Assembly: GCA_050084515.1 (NCBI GenBank)
Contig: CM114271.1
Location: 22,878,001-22,942,000, forward strand
DNA length: 64,000 nt
From: Blasia pusilla
Taxonomy: Eukaryota > Marchantiophyta > Marchantiopsida > Blasiales
Reading direction: 5' to 3'
Shown: positions 21,540-34,684 of the stretch, one piece after another
Numbering within the stretch: the stretch's first letter is position 1
Layout: each line of letters starts with the position of its first letter
Position numbers and translations under genes: made by a program
Notes under the pieces: generated by a model
Seen by the model: the letters and a program-made list of their open reading frames with translations, nothing else
What the model was told of the DNA's origin: nothing
The model's database searches: none

Positions 21540-24500
21540 CTTGAACAATCATGGAGTGATGAAAGCTGAAAATCATGGAGTTGGTCTTGGAGCTAGACAA
21601 GATGAATTTATTCAATGTGATGTCATAGTTCAAGTGTTACATGCTTTTACTAAATTTTTTCCAAGAATCCAATTACCAAACATTTCACTCCATAAAGTTA
21701 TTGAGAACGCTCCTCTGGCCAACTACTTATGTAATACCAAGAGTTGTGGTATGTGCGATTTCCCCTATTATGAACAAACTATACGTACATCATCATAAAG
21801 TTGTCAACAATGGTTCGACTCTTCGCAATATTAGGGATGAAGTAACACTTAGAGCAGATCCCATGCCTTTTGTATCTCATGGAGTTATGTTATCAACAAG
21901 AAGGGACACTATACCAATTGCAAATACTTCTACAAGTTGTCTTGAGTCTAAAGTTGATAAAGTTGTGAGAGTATATTCATTTCTTAATCTTGCAAGGAGA
22001 CCAAAATTCCAAGAAAGTGATATTAGGAAGTCACGGTTCTGAAGGAATTTCCATCATACGAGTGGTTGTCATATGCTAGGTCTTATGATAGAAATACGCC
22101 CCTCATATCATGCTTTACATTGGACTATGAGGTGGTGAGAGGTACAAAGTATCATGGCTCCCCATATGGTATGTATTGTGCCTATAGGAAACTAAATTTC
22201 CCCCTCTTGAAGTCGAATCCTCTATTCTTCAAATCGTTGATTTCTAGTGTTGGTCCTAGAAGCCTTTATTTTCTTACTCATGCTCAGGCATACAATTCCG
22301 CACTTCAAGTCGCATCAATTGGAGTGTATGTAAACAAGCAACTTGATGGCATTGGACACTTTAGGGTTCAAGGTAGGATCTATCATTCTATTAGAGCCTA
22401 ACATCGTGGTATAGGGGGTCATTTTTCTCAACTCTACATTCATGATATTGCAAATAAATTGGAGAATTGTGAAAGGGTTAATGTTATGATCTTAATTTGG
22501 ACATCTTGAGAGGGCTACAAGAGATGTTACTCGAATGTGATCCATATGTGAAGATCTTTTTCAAATAGCATCTAAAGCAAGTGACCCTAATATGTGGGTC
22601 ATCTTGAAGGCAAGTAAGAGAGGCCTCAATGCAAAGTTTTATTAGTTGCCAACTGCTCTAAAGTAGCATTGTACTAAGTGATGGTAGTGAACAAATTGAT
22701 CACCGTGATATAATCATACGACTATGTATAAGGAGGAAGAGTAAGGCGTATATCAGACCTAAGAAAATCATATATTCCATAATATTTGGTTATATTATTT
22801 GTCTTTAGTGAAGCACATTGGAATCTTGGAATACCAACCGCAAGGCTTGAAGACTCAATAACACCCCAACATGCAATAATTATTCATCATGGGGAGGCGA
22901 GAGATATTGGATTTTCATATGATTTCATGCATGAGGATAGAGTTGAGGATGATAATATTGAGGAGACAAGGACAAAAAGTCTTACAACCTTGCAATTTGC
23001 ATGTTTTCAACTTCCAACGCGTATTGGCGGCGAGGATGAAAATTGACTAGAATAGTTTGGTCAACTTATTCAACATTATATGGTTGATCTTAATGCTATT
23101 ATGGAGATACAATGGTTATTATGGCTGCGCTAAAAGAAATTATAATAACAAGTGGCCTCAATAAAAAGCGAGAGATGGAAAACCATCCGGAATACAAAAA
23201 AGGGAGACTCAAAGAATCGAGTACTTAAATCAAAAGGAGCTAAGGGCTAAATTGTATCAAGGTGTTAAGGATGCCATTCATCATGATATGGATGCCACAA
23301 GATTTGGGAGACATGTTATATTAGCCTCTTCTTTTATTGGAGGTCCACGTCATATGCACAAGTTATATCAAGATGAAGTGGCGATTGTAAGGCTCTTGGG
23401 GAAAAACATATTACTTTTTTACCATGATATTCAATCCTAAGTGGAAGGAGATTACATGAGCCTTACTACCTGGTCAATAAACTACGGACTAACCATATTT
23501 GGTTTTGCAAGTCTTCAAAAAGAAAGTGAAGAAGTTGTTACGACTTATCATAAATAAGCACGTATTGGATTGAGTTGTAGGATACATTCATGTGGTGGAA
23601 TTTCAAAAAAGGGGCTTTTCATATATCCATGTTTTTTAAATTTTAGATCATGAGGACTAACCACGTACTAATTTTGATTAAGAAAACATCATTTTTGCAT
23701 AAATCCATCATGAATGTTCCCATCCAAGGCTCTATTCCACTTTTGCTAATTGCATGGATGGTGGGTCATATGGATCATTAAATCCAAATGCACCATGTAT
23801 GGATAAAGAAACAATACGGTGTATAAAAGGGTACCCAAAAGCGTTTGCCTCTAGCACTACAGAGACGGAAGGTGTTTATCCAATGCATTTTAGGTACTAA
23901 TTTCCGTACCTACTAAATGTTTATTTATTCTATTCATGCATCGTTGCTTTCTTTTTGTAGATTGGAGAATGAAAGGGCAATGATGAAGCACGAGCATTTA
24001 GTACATAATCTTTGGGTGATGTGTTATAATCCTAAGTTGTGCATCCTCTTTTACTTTCAAATTAATTCGGAGATCACAAGTAGTGTACTTGTATGCAATG
24101 AAATACTTGTATGAATATGTTTATAAGGGATTTGATACAGTATCCATTGCGGTTGATGTGTCCATTTTGTTAAGAGAAATAGACACATCAACCGTAATGG
24201 ACATTATTGATGAAAAAAAATCGAATGTTGATACAAGATAGAACCTACTACCTTAATTAGATCCTATATTTAAAATGTGGATTCCAACTTCAATTCATAC
24301 CTCTTGCTTAACTATTGGGTTCCTTGTTCCATATGTATATCTTCTCCTGAGGCATGTTGATGACTCTTCAAATTTAATCTACATGCAAAATATCCAAGTA
24401 TTGTGTGATTTGTAATTCTTCTTCCATAGCAATAAATAATGTATTTCAATGATCGATGTTGATGCTCCTCAAGCTATTCAACAACAAAATAAAGAGACAA

Positions 24501-26343
24501 CTTTAACCCAATAGTTTGCAACTAATCTATCTGATGCTACTACTTGAAAATATCTCTATATTGACTTTCCTTCATATTATTGTTGGAATAATAAAACATA
24601 GATTTGTAGGGTAGGGTGCAACCAAAAATGGTTATGGCCATCCCATTGGATGCTTATATCTTACTCATCAAGATAAGTTCTTAAGTGCTTTTGGGGTAAT
24701 TTCTTTGATCATTAGGGATCACTTCTACATATTTCATACTAAATTGTGCAAGTCTAAGTATGATGTGGCACAAAAAGAGCTAACTTATTATGTTTGGTTA
24801 TTAAGAAGTGAAGGAGAACGTTATTGGTTGAGATTACTCCTCTATCATGTTCAAGGAAGATCTACATATGAATATTTCAGAATAATTAATGGAGTATTAT
24901 ATCCTACGTTTAAGGAGGCGGCTATCCAATTGAGACTTCTTCAAGATGATAGGGAAGTGTTCTCTTGTATTATAGAAACTTATATTTTCCGTACGGCTTC
25001 ATCAATTTGCCATCTAGTCGCAAAAATTTTAGCTTACGACACATCAACTTAACCAGCTATACTATGGGATCAATTTTGTTCCACTCATTGACAATCTCTT
25101 ACATGAACAATGTCCACTTTGCTCTTCTATTCAACCACTTCTTGCATTGTTGTTTTTTCTTAAAGACTTTATGATCTAATGATGATCTCTACATTCGTTG
25201 GAATCCTTCCACTGCAAAAAATAGGAATTCCTAATCTTCTTGTCGATGATGGTGTATTTAATGTTGCATTATTAGAGGTGCATTTTTATTTGCAAGAGCA
25301 AGGAAAAGATTGTCGGATTTTCTAGACGTGCCCAAAGCTAATTTCCAAAGTGAAAACTCATATATTTATTTAGAGGAACAAAAGCTACTACATGGTACAG
25401 AAAAATTATATGAGCGTGTACAATTGGAAGAAGCATGTTTTAATGAAGTTCAACGTGTTATTTGGGATGGAATACACAATGAGCTTTATCAACCGTGTTT
25501 GAATGTTCCACCATCTCCAAAAAAAAAGTTTCATTGATAGTCCAAATGTATTAGGGAAGACATTTTTATGTAATATTCTTCTGGCAAGTGTGCGGAATGT
25601 GAGAGGTATAACGTTGATTGTGGTTTCATTTGGAATAGCTACTCTATTGTTAGATGGTGGATGTATTTATGCTTCAAGATTCTCATCAATCTTCATGAAA
25701 GCTCCACTTGCAAGTAAGCACCCTTATGGCATAATTTTAACCTTTGAGTATAACAAGTTGTAATTTACTTTTCAGTGTAAATATTTCTTTTAGGAATCTC
25801 TTATATGAAAGTTAGATATCCATAAAATAGTTCTTCTTCTCCCGAATTCTTGATATTGTGTACAAGGGCATATTTACCTCAACGTTGATTCCATTCCGAA
25901 TCAATGGATGAATGATATATATCCCATTGAGTTTTTGAATATTTCTTGCCTTTGGGACTCCCTCTTTATTGGTTGTGTTTGAAGATTGGTGGACAAATTA
26001 TGCTCTTACAAAACATAAATTGGTTATGAAGACAAGAAATTGGACTAGATCAGTGATACGTGGATTCATGCAAAAGTGCATAGTTGCTGAAATCATCACA
26101 CGGAAGAATATTGGAGATCGAGTTTTTATTCCATGTATCCCATTGATTGCATATGATACTGGTTTGCTATTTGATTTACAAAGATTCCAATTCCCTATTC
26201 GTCAAGTTTTTGCTACTTTTTTCGAACTTGTTATGACTATTAACAAGTCTGAAGGTCAAACTATGCAAAAGATGGGAATTTATTTGCCAACTCTCATTTT
26301 CTATGACGGTCATCTATATGTAGCATTATCTAGAGTAGGGTAG
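21540..26343 (+). pseudogene. Helitron C Rep/PIF1-like helicase, fragmented
   Basis: Helitron_like_N sequence is visible at 22066-22440 (GIGHFRVQGRIYHSI, then FSQLYIHDIANKLE). The Rep core is at 23252-23660: LYQGVKDAI, SSFIGGPRHM, NPKWKEIT, then FQKRG followed by SYIHVF, where the HUH motif has lost its first His. Helicase sequence starts near 24740 (GERYWLRLLLYHVQG, INGVLYPTFKEA). A Walker A remnant GKTFL is near 25555 and FGIATLLLDGG near 25629. The last block, 25969-26343, has GDRVFIPCIPL, MTINKSEGQTM and LYVALSRVG. Walker B and motifs III-IV are missing between about 25760 and 25960. Stops and frameshifts are frequent, so it is inactive. Confidence 0.75.
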
Positions 26344-26560
26344 TGAAGTTCCATTCACATTACCAATGGAAGCGAGAATGGAAATGATGAACATTCGAAC
26401 AAAGAAAGTGACTCCACACAATATCTATGTTATTAATGGAGAGTACATTTTTTATTTGCAAACACCTCTTTGCTTAACATGTATTAACCAAGCAGCAAGA
26501 AAAATTTTCTCCCTCTACGGGCATCAAGAAAAAGATTTTGTGTAAACATGATTAATTCTT

Positions 26561-29500
26561 TCACTCTTGTGCATGGCACATGTTGTCCATTAGTGTAGTG
26601 TATAACAAACTACTCAAATGACATAAGATATCTCATTTTTTAATAAATATACATATCTATATTATTATTGGAGAGTGTCCTTGTAGGGATGCCCTCCTCC
26701 TAATGACACGTGTTTTTTTGGGTCAATAGCCTTTTTGGGTCGTATTCTCCCTTTCGATTTTGAAACGCTTCCTACAATTCGGAGTTCAGATGCGTTTCAC
26801 CCATACGTAGAAAGGGTATCGACTAATGTATTATTATTGGAAAAGTCTCTTTCAATTTTGAAATTCTTCTCCTTTATAGAGGTCGTAATTATATTTAAGC
26901 CCAACTTATAATTACGACCTCTATAAGTTGGGCTTAAATATAATGCGTCGTAGGGACTGCGGCATGTCATTCTCTTGGATTCTGGATATGTAGGCACTCC
27001 ACGTGGACAACCAGTGTACCTGTTGGACCTGCATATTTCTATGGTAATAGGTTTGTTACGAAGCATCTTCTCTACCGTGCTTCCTTTGTGTGTGTTTGGC
27101 TTCCTTCGTGCACCAGGCTCGTGTACATGTCCATCTTTGTGCGAATTTTGTGCCTCGCGCATGAGAATGCGTTGCAGAGATTTTATAGCGCCATCGCTCT
27201 CGTGGTAATTCCTTCCATACAGACATGTTCCATCAATGCTACCAACTTGAGCCTACTTCAATTCGGTTTGACTCTACTCCAAAAGCCGTTAAGAATGTCC
27301 ATGGAGCCGTGCGCGATTTCTTTTCCATCTCCATTCCAAGTCTCCTCCTTCCTTGCTCCTCGCTCTTGTCATAGACTCTAGTTGTGCTTGATCCTATCAG
27401 CTGGTATTAACACATTTCCTCGCACTTTCGTAGTATCGGGCTTGCTTTCATGATTGTCGCAGTGTTCTTGCATACCGTCAGCTTGTTGTGCGTATTGTTG
27501 TGGTATTGAGTTTCATTTTGTGAGCACTGTTGTAGCGCTCTTGTATATTCTCAGCTTGCACAGCCATTTTCAAGGCTCTTCGTGTCGACGCTACGTTTCA
27601 CTAGATCTTCAGGTTCTTTCACTTTTTTAACTCCTTGTTTTGTTCCCTCTCCTGCATATTTAGTAGGAGCCCACAATTGTTTGGCTCCCTCTCGATTTCT
27701 TCTTTATTGGAGACCATTCTGGTGGTAATGTTCATTCCTGCACCATCCCCTTCAAATCCCCATACCCTTTCTCACTCGCTGTCTCGTGGTAAGAACACTT
27801 GGCTTCCACGCAAGTTTTGTCTTTGAGATTCGTCAATGATTCAGATTATATTTTGTAGAGTTGCCTCCAGTTTTTTCTCCATACATTGTGTTTTTTGAAT
27901 ACTCGTCTTTGTGTCTTCTTCTCGACTCGCTTCCTTTTCCAACTGGTGCACTATGTTTACTTTTGGCTAGCACATTTTTTATTCCTTAGTGCGCCTCGTG
28001 TACATTAGTACTATGGGCGAGATTCATTAGAACTTGTTCCAAGTGCTATCATCGCCCACATGGACTTGCATAAATTTTGCTCGGTCAATGTAACCCGCGG
28101 CCAACTCAATGTTGCCGTAGCCTCTCAAACCGAGTAACGGCAAGCAAACCTTGCTCAAGAAGTAAGAAGCTTTCTCTACCGCCTAATGGGCTATCGGTGT
28201 TAGATATTTGAACGGAAAACATCACTTGTGGAACCCTTCATGGTGGTTGCGCACAACAATAGTCAGTGAGATCGATCTTCATCTTGGTGGTGATGCAAAG
28301 TCTCTTTATTAACATGGTGTTCCAATTGATCTCTGATTAATCCAACAAGACTCTAGAGTTTTCCTCGGAGTTTTCTGGTTAGCTAGGCTTGTCCGATCCT
28401 GCTGCCCCACATTCCACCTCTCATCCAAGGAGTTTCACTCACCACTTCCTCGTGACTAAAGGTGTAGCATGCTATCAGAATCTCGAAAAATAATGCTCAT
28501 TTTTAAACACTTCAATCATAAAGCAGAGGAAATAGATGAGGCAAGGTCATGATCCCTACAATTTCTACGTTAACAAAGTTGGGGACCTTTCGCCTATCGA
28601 GAGACTTGAAGCCAACGCCATTCTTCTCACAATCTATTTCAGACATACTTCAGATGGAGCCGAAAAATATATTTGGAACATGAAAATTTGGGCACTCGAA
28701 TGATCATCCGTTTTCTTTCAGAAGTAGAGCTTCATATCTGTTTTTCTTCACTTCAATTGACGCAGGTCACACTTTCTTGTTGTTCTCCAATACCTTTAGG
28801 TGAGTTTTTCATCTTCTCTTTACAGTTCATCGTTATTGGCACTGGTCTTCTACATATTTATTGTCATTGGTCTCCATTATGAGAATTTGTTACTTCATGG
28901 GTTATGGTTAGGAATTTGGAAAGAATCTACCAGAGAAGGATTGTAAGTGATGCTCTCCGAGCTAACTTCTACCATTAGAGTAATCTTGTTATGATCAACC
29001 ATAATTTGAATGGGTCATTACCTTATTTATCATTCTTCAAATTGAATATCCCTTCCTCGCATTTCCACATGTACACCATAGTCCTGATTTTGTAATGTGA
29101 CTTGCGTTGCTCAAGCAACTCTACGTACTCTCTACCTAGGGTTCATCAGGTATCTGTCTCCACTTTCCATCTGTTGATATGATACATAAAACATGTCATA
29201 CCTTATGTGAAACTAATTTTGCAAAGAACTTCTCGTTTTCCATCTGTACACTTACTTTCATTCTTAGACCAAAACATACCATCCTTCCATGACATTGCGA
29301 TCTAGCACTCCATGTACTAGTATATATCCGAACTACATCCCTTATAAACGACATCCTATCATGATAACATGCCGGCCACTATCAATAGATTATTCTGCAC
29401 TTTTGACTTGCTAAAAAATACTTCTTTATCTAATGGCAGACTTATCAATCATGGACATTCAAGAATTATATACACTTACAACCAAAAACCGCAATTGTAC

Positions 29501-29690
29501 AGACTGAAATCCTATTCGGGGGTGTTTACTTTCTCTCCCTCAAGTTGAGTTTTCCATACTTACAGGCACCTTATCATTTTATGATGACACCATAACATTG
29601 CCAAAAGCAAACTCAATACCTCAAATTTTCTCTGGGGAATATCACACTACCCCAATTATTGTGGTATAAATGTTGAGAAATCAATGTCCA
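26561..29690. other. Unassigned region between Helitrons C and B
   Basis: Apart from the interleaved palindrome at 26874-26944, I see no gene, RNA or repeat that I can support. Short open frames (for example near 27000-27380 and 28670-28880) show no domain. The 5' end of Helitron B may lie near its right edge. Confidence 0.5.
26874..26944. repeat. Interleaved inverted repeats (A-B-A'-B')
   Basis: TTATAGAGGTCGTAATTA at 26874-26891 is perfectly complementary to 26909-26926. The overlapping segment 26888-26910 (containing TTTAAGCCCAACTTAT) is complementary to 26922-26944. The two palindromes interleave, so a single strand could form either hairpin, or a pseudoknot-like fold, but not two separate full hairpins. 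Confidence 0.85.
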
Positions 29691-29847
29691 CACGATCAAC
29701 TATTTTGCATGACCAAAAAGCTCAAGTCATATCCTACATGGCAGGCAGATCAGACACTTTATGTCAGTAAACTGCATTTAACAAGAATAATCTAAAACTT
29801 CACTGATTACGAATCTAGAGTAGAATTGCTTTGGATAAAAAACTTCA

Positions 29848-32800
29848 GTGCAAACCACACTATTACGATTGGGCTTTTTCCAGCCATTATCTTCTAAGAT
29901 AAAAAGAGATATGTGCAAAGACAATAAAACATATGCAATGTGGTGGTTATTGTGGCACTTTTCTTTATGTAATCCACGATCTAGGATATCTATAGTCCAA
30001 TCTACAATATACCCACCTTATGCATTATGTAGTGGATTCCTAAAAGAATATATCATACCATATCCACATCACTTCCATATTTGTGATTACTATAGCTCAA
30101 AACAGCCCTGCATTGATCTTAATGTTTAGATGACACCTGCATATATCAGAAAGATCCTTAGTGTTAATCCCCTCGAGCTTCAACTTATGTCTATTGTAGA
30201 CTCTAGGATAGGAATTGAGTCAAAATATAATGGGTTCCACAAAGGATTCTTATGTGTACCCTCCCTATTGGATTATCCCTTCATTTAATTCAACTAGAGT
30301 GGTTCAAAATCTGAACTTCAATCACCTATCCTAGATTCCATCAAGCAAATATTTTCAATAAATCTTTCAATAAATAAGCTCTACATGGATTACGAGGCCT
30401 TGATAGAATTACCCCAACCATCAATCTGGCTTAGTCATTCTCCCATCAACAACAGTCGAAAGAGTACTCAAATAATCTAAGGAAAAAGGCCAGATTATAC
30501 ATAGCATGAGCTACGACCCATACCATCATGAGTTAAATATTTTGCAAGATGTAGCTTACTCACTTCCTTTTCAGAAACGTTCTTCAATTGATATCTTGGA
30601 CAATGGTAGCCTTTATTTACATCAAAAATCATTTGCAAGAGAAAATCTTCTCACAGATATTTCTGGTACCTCTTTGGACTCTCACCTCACGATAGAGACA
30701 AGTTTATCTCCTTTTTATTTCCATACTGTGAGGATATTTGTCAGGTAAACTCCTCATTTGTAGATTATATGCAGAGTCGCTCAAAGCAATTATTTAGCAT
30801 ATTTTCTCCTTATAAGTCTTACTCTCTTCTGATGCATCAATTGAGAAATCGATAGCCATATGTTCAAGTAGTAGAACTTTCATTCTTACTCGAGAATTAT
30901 GTAAGCTAAGAAGAGAAAGACTACATCTTCTAGAGGAAGATTTATATTATTATTTATCTAAATATTCAATAAGCCCACAACTTCTTGGAAGTCTTGTTTG
31001 ACATCGTCACCATCTTCAGGACTTGAAGGCAATGGTACATAAGTGAGGTTTGCCTCATTTTTTATTGACTTTCATGTTTGATAAAGTTTCACCAACTAGA
31101 TGGCCTGAATTCAATGATATTGAAGTCCTCTTAAAAGTTTTCAACCCTATATTTTCTTGGCGTGATGGTCTGGCTAAATGTGCGCAATTGTTCCATTCAA
31201 GATTACATTCTAGCCTGCAACAATTCATCCTAGGTAGACTCCATGTACTTGGTAAAGTTGTTAACTATTTACTAAGGTATGAGTTACAAGGAAGAGGTAG
31301 CCTTCGTTGTCACATGGTACTCTAGATAGACACGACCACTTTAGACAGAGTTACGTTAGAGAGCTGCCCATACATTCCCTCTAATGTAAATACTTCTAAA
31401 TATCTTATCTACGTCATCAGAAAGTACTTCCTTTGCTCATGACACGTTGCTACAATACGTAGTGACAAAAAAATTACATAAGTGTAGGCAAGGTGTATGT
31501 CTTATTAATAAAAGGAATCATAAACCTTACTGTAGGCTAGGCTTCCTTGCCCCACCAAACCTTAATCCAATACCTTATGTTGAGCCTAAAACCATGAGGT
31601 GGACTTACTTCCGTCCTTCCCTAAAACATCGTAATGTCATACCATACCACCCACTTTTGTTACTCCTATGGGGAGCTCACATGAACATACATCGTGTCAC
31701 CAGTATTGATTGGTCATTCTATTTTCTAAAGTATGCATTAAAATCAGAGCCAACATGGTCACTAGATATTGATACACAAGCTGCTAAGTGTTTGGGTCTT
31801 GGTGGCATTGATGAAATAAAGTTGAAGTTAATTTGTGGTGTATTACTAAATAAGTTTGTATCATCCATAATAGTTTTACTAACATCCACGTAGATCCCCA
31901 TTATATACCATTCTCAAGAAGTGCATTACGTTGACTCTAACCCTCCATGTCAGCGCAATTCCCTCTACGGAAATGCTTCAGTTCCTTGCATCCACCCAAT
32001 CGTGATGTACTCAAACAAACCCATACGTCTGGGAAAAATTACTTTCATTTAGTATTGGTCTCTTTATGAATTACACAAATCCTACACTAAAAGCACCAAT
32101 GTTGTTCTTGGCCTAGAAAATTTAGGTAATGTTGTTTGTAAGACAAATAGAGTCGTTCGCTTCACTGAGTTTCATCTTCTCCACCAATGGAGATAGTTCT
32201 TTTATTCAATTTTATTGTATCACGTCCACTTCAGGTCTGACGCTGAACTTCTATCTTCTTCCCATGACAATTGGACCTACTTACATGAATATATGCATAG
32301 AAAGATTATAGTCAGCATTGAAGATGTATATACATTAGTTAAAACTCAGGCCATAAAAATCTCTGGGATCAAGTGCATGTAGCTTACATTCTTGCTAAAG
32401 TAACTAATGTGTTACAACCTGAACTGAATAAAGATATATATTGCTGAATTTTTGAATCAAGCATCTTCAAAAACTCTTTGTTATCATAGCCAGAATGTAT
32501 TCATCCACATGAACCATATTTGCAATCCTTGAATGATGAACAATTGCAACTTTTTTCCCAACTCAAGGACTTACGTTGTGGCCTAGTTCTCCTTAAAGGT
32601 TCTCTTGGCTGTGGAAGAACTTTCTTCATCAAGTTCATATATAGTTACTGGAAGGCTTCTAGCATGTGTCCAATTCTCAACTATTGTAGCCGAACTACTA
32701 CAATAGTTGTTCGGCTATATTTTGAAGCTACCACTGTTCATTTTGCTTTTGCAATACCAATTAGAGGTGACTTATCTAACATGCATGATGCTTCTGAAAA

Positions 32801-33221
32801 TTATATCATGCTCAAATCATCACAAATAGTTGTTACAGATGAATGTTCTCTGCTTACCACAAAACTTCTTCAAGTTTTGGCAATGCGACTTAATGAAGCC
32901 TGCTGTGCAAAGTATGAAACTCCATTTGCAAACAAGCTAGTTATATTGGTAGGAGACTTCTATCAGATACCACCAATTTGTAACCAGCCCTCTTCTCCTT
33001 CTTGTGCTAGCTGCCAGATAAGTTCATCTACATTCTTTCACAATATTCCAACCTTTGAGCTCACTATGCCTATGAGGCACAGTGATGATCCTCATTATCT
33101 TGCATTTCTCAACTCTGTAAGGGAAAAGATACCTACCGCTACAAAAATAGATCATTGCCTTTCATATCGTTTTGTCTCTAAAGACCAGGCTCTAGACTTT
33201 GTTCATTCTGACACAATAATT
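29848..33221 (+). pseudogene. Helitron B Rep/PIF1-like helicase, first part
   Basis: The N-terminal region (29848-30770) and the Rep core match element A. The core includes HKCRQG-like sequence near 31480, then MRWTYFRPS, HRNVIPYHPLLLLLWGAHMN and YFLKYALKSEPT at 31447-31890. The HUH region reads GRGSLRCHMVL near 31300, having lost a catalytic His that copy A keeps. A long open helicase stretch begins near 32520. It has a Walker A GSLGCGRTFF (Arg for the key Lys), a Walker B VVTDECSLL, and VILVGDFYQIPPIC near 32945. Then come LTMPMRHSDD and DTIIICT, where the hAT insertion interrupts the frame. The missing parts continue at 43651. Several stops occur in the Rep half. Confidence 0.75.
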
Positions 33222-33229
33222 ATTTGCAC
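33222..33229. repeat. Left 8-bp target-site duplication of the hAT element
   Basis: ATTTGCAC here is repeated exactly at 43643-43650. Eight-base duplications are the hAT signature. Confidence 0.8.
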
Positions 33230-33791
33230 AATGGTTGCACAAAAGCGGACAAGTCCTTCCTTAAAACGGACAAGTGTGGACATGTCCATGGACATGGGTT
33301 CTAAGAGGTGGGACCCACACTTATATTCCATGATGGAAGGCAAGACAAGGATGAGTGGAGCAATGAGGGAAGAGGGACTGGAGGTGGAGTAGGGAAGAGG
33401 CAAGGGAGTATGGAACACAAAGGCAAGTAAGGGTAATGAGAAAGAAGGGAAACGTGGGGCCCAAGGCTCGGTCAGTATCGACAACCTTTGGAAAGGCTCC
33501 CGGCAGAATTTTGGAATTTACGAGGAGCTGACAAAGGCATTGGGAGAGGAACTGGATGCAAAACGTGATACGTCAGGTATTGCCAGGGTGCGTTTAGCCT
33601 TCCTATGGGGCATCGGGGACTCGAGGTAACCAGGTTAGGGTTACAAGGTAACGGGGTTAGGGCCATAATAGGGCCCTTAGGTTAAGTTAGGTGTCATCGG
33701 GGCGACTGTGCTAGTGCAGGCAGCGCGAGCTGCGGAGTCTCAAGACTCAGGGGAGGCCCCGGAGGGTATTCTCTTAGTCTAGGTGATCAAT

Positions 33792-33793
<2 letters not shown>

Positions 33794-33873
<80 letters not shown>
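33794..33873. repeat. (CT)n microsatellite, left of the LINE
   Basis: This is an uninterrupted 80-bp CT run directly before LINE open reading frame 1. A similar 70-bp run follows the LINE at 38317-38386. Confidence 0.95.
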
Positions 33874-33876
<3 letters not shown>

Positions 33877-34578
33877 GGCTTTCAGGCCAACCAGATGTTG
33901 GCATGGAATATAATGATGCAGGGAGCAAAAGAAGAGCTGGGCAGATGGATGTCCAGCAAGGAATCGAACCTCCTTGAATGGACGGCTCAAAAGACAACTC
34001 TGGAATTAGAGATGGTCGCTTTGAGGGGTGAAAACATGCAATTGAAGAAGGACTTAGCTGCCTACTTCAAAGAGGATAACACTCAGCTTGGGAAAGCAAT
34101 GCAAGAGTACCGTGTAACTGGGAATAGCCCAGCAAATCCTGTTAGAACCTGGACTCAAGTAGTGGGCAAGCACACAACCACAACACAAATCACGGAGGTT
34201 GCAACACAGGTAGCCAAAGAGGTAGCAAAAGAGGAAGCTGATAGGGTCCTAGAAATCCAGGATAGGAAAACCAGAGAACTCAATTTAGTTATCATGGGAC
34301 TGCATTTTTCCAAGGAAGAAGATTGTAACTCAGTTTTGCAAGAGAAGGTCTTCACAACTCTCGGGGTCACACCAACAGTCACCTTCACAAGGATCAGACT
34401 TGGGAAAGGAACAGGGGACCGACCAGCACCAATGTTGGTACAATTTGAACCCTCACAACGGGGACCAGCGATGGAAATGAGGTTGGCCATCCTCCGTAGT
34501 AAAGCAGTCCTGAAAGAATCTGGTATCCCGTATCTTCCCAGATCTGACCACCAAGCAAAGAGCAGCACTCCCTATTGA
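33874..34578 (+). CDS. LINE ORF1 protein (coiled coil plus L1-type RNA-binding domain)
   Basis: The frame is open through the CT run and ends at the stop at 34576-34578, giving about 235 codons after the microsatellite. The first half is charged and helical ([20 protein letters not shown]), consistent with a coiled coil. The second half, from [18 protein letters not shown], through TFTRIRLGK, to [11 protein letters not shown] and AILRSKAVL, has the pattern of the RRM-like domain in L1-type ORF1 proteins (NLVI.GLPE, .RLGK, RPI.VKF, ILR.A..L). It would package LINE RNA. The true start is unclear because the frame enters the CT repeat. It is the only intact frame of this LINE. Confidence 0.65.
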
Positions 34579-34684
34579 AAGGGAGAAGGTTCGGCTGCCC
34601 ACAACAACGGTCTTTGGAGTGAACTCAGGGAAGGAAAGGCCACGACACCAGTACCTAGGAGCAACAAAAATTCCGCACCAACAC

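Larger units (their letters stand above)
20150..26560 (+). mobile_element. Helitron-type element C (classical Helitron, degenerate)
   Basis: Rep and PIF1-like helicase fragments occur in order on the + strand and match canonical plant Helitrons more closely than elements A and B do. The left part (20175-20401, coding-like) is separated from the rest by a solo LTR at 20402-21439. I found neither a 5' TC nor a 3' CTRR terminus, so the limits are approximate. Confidence 0.6.

Noticed and set aside
26797-27380. Open frames on both strands near the interleaved palindromes
   Set aside because: They have no recognisable domain, and the first frame reads through the palindrome.
33783-33997. Poly Ser-Leu and Arg-Glu open frames across the CT repeat
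   Set aside because: They are translations of the microsatellite itself.
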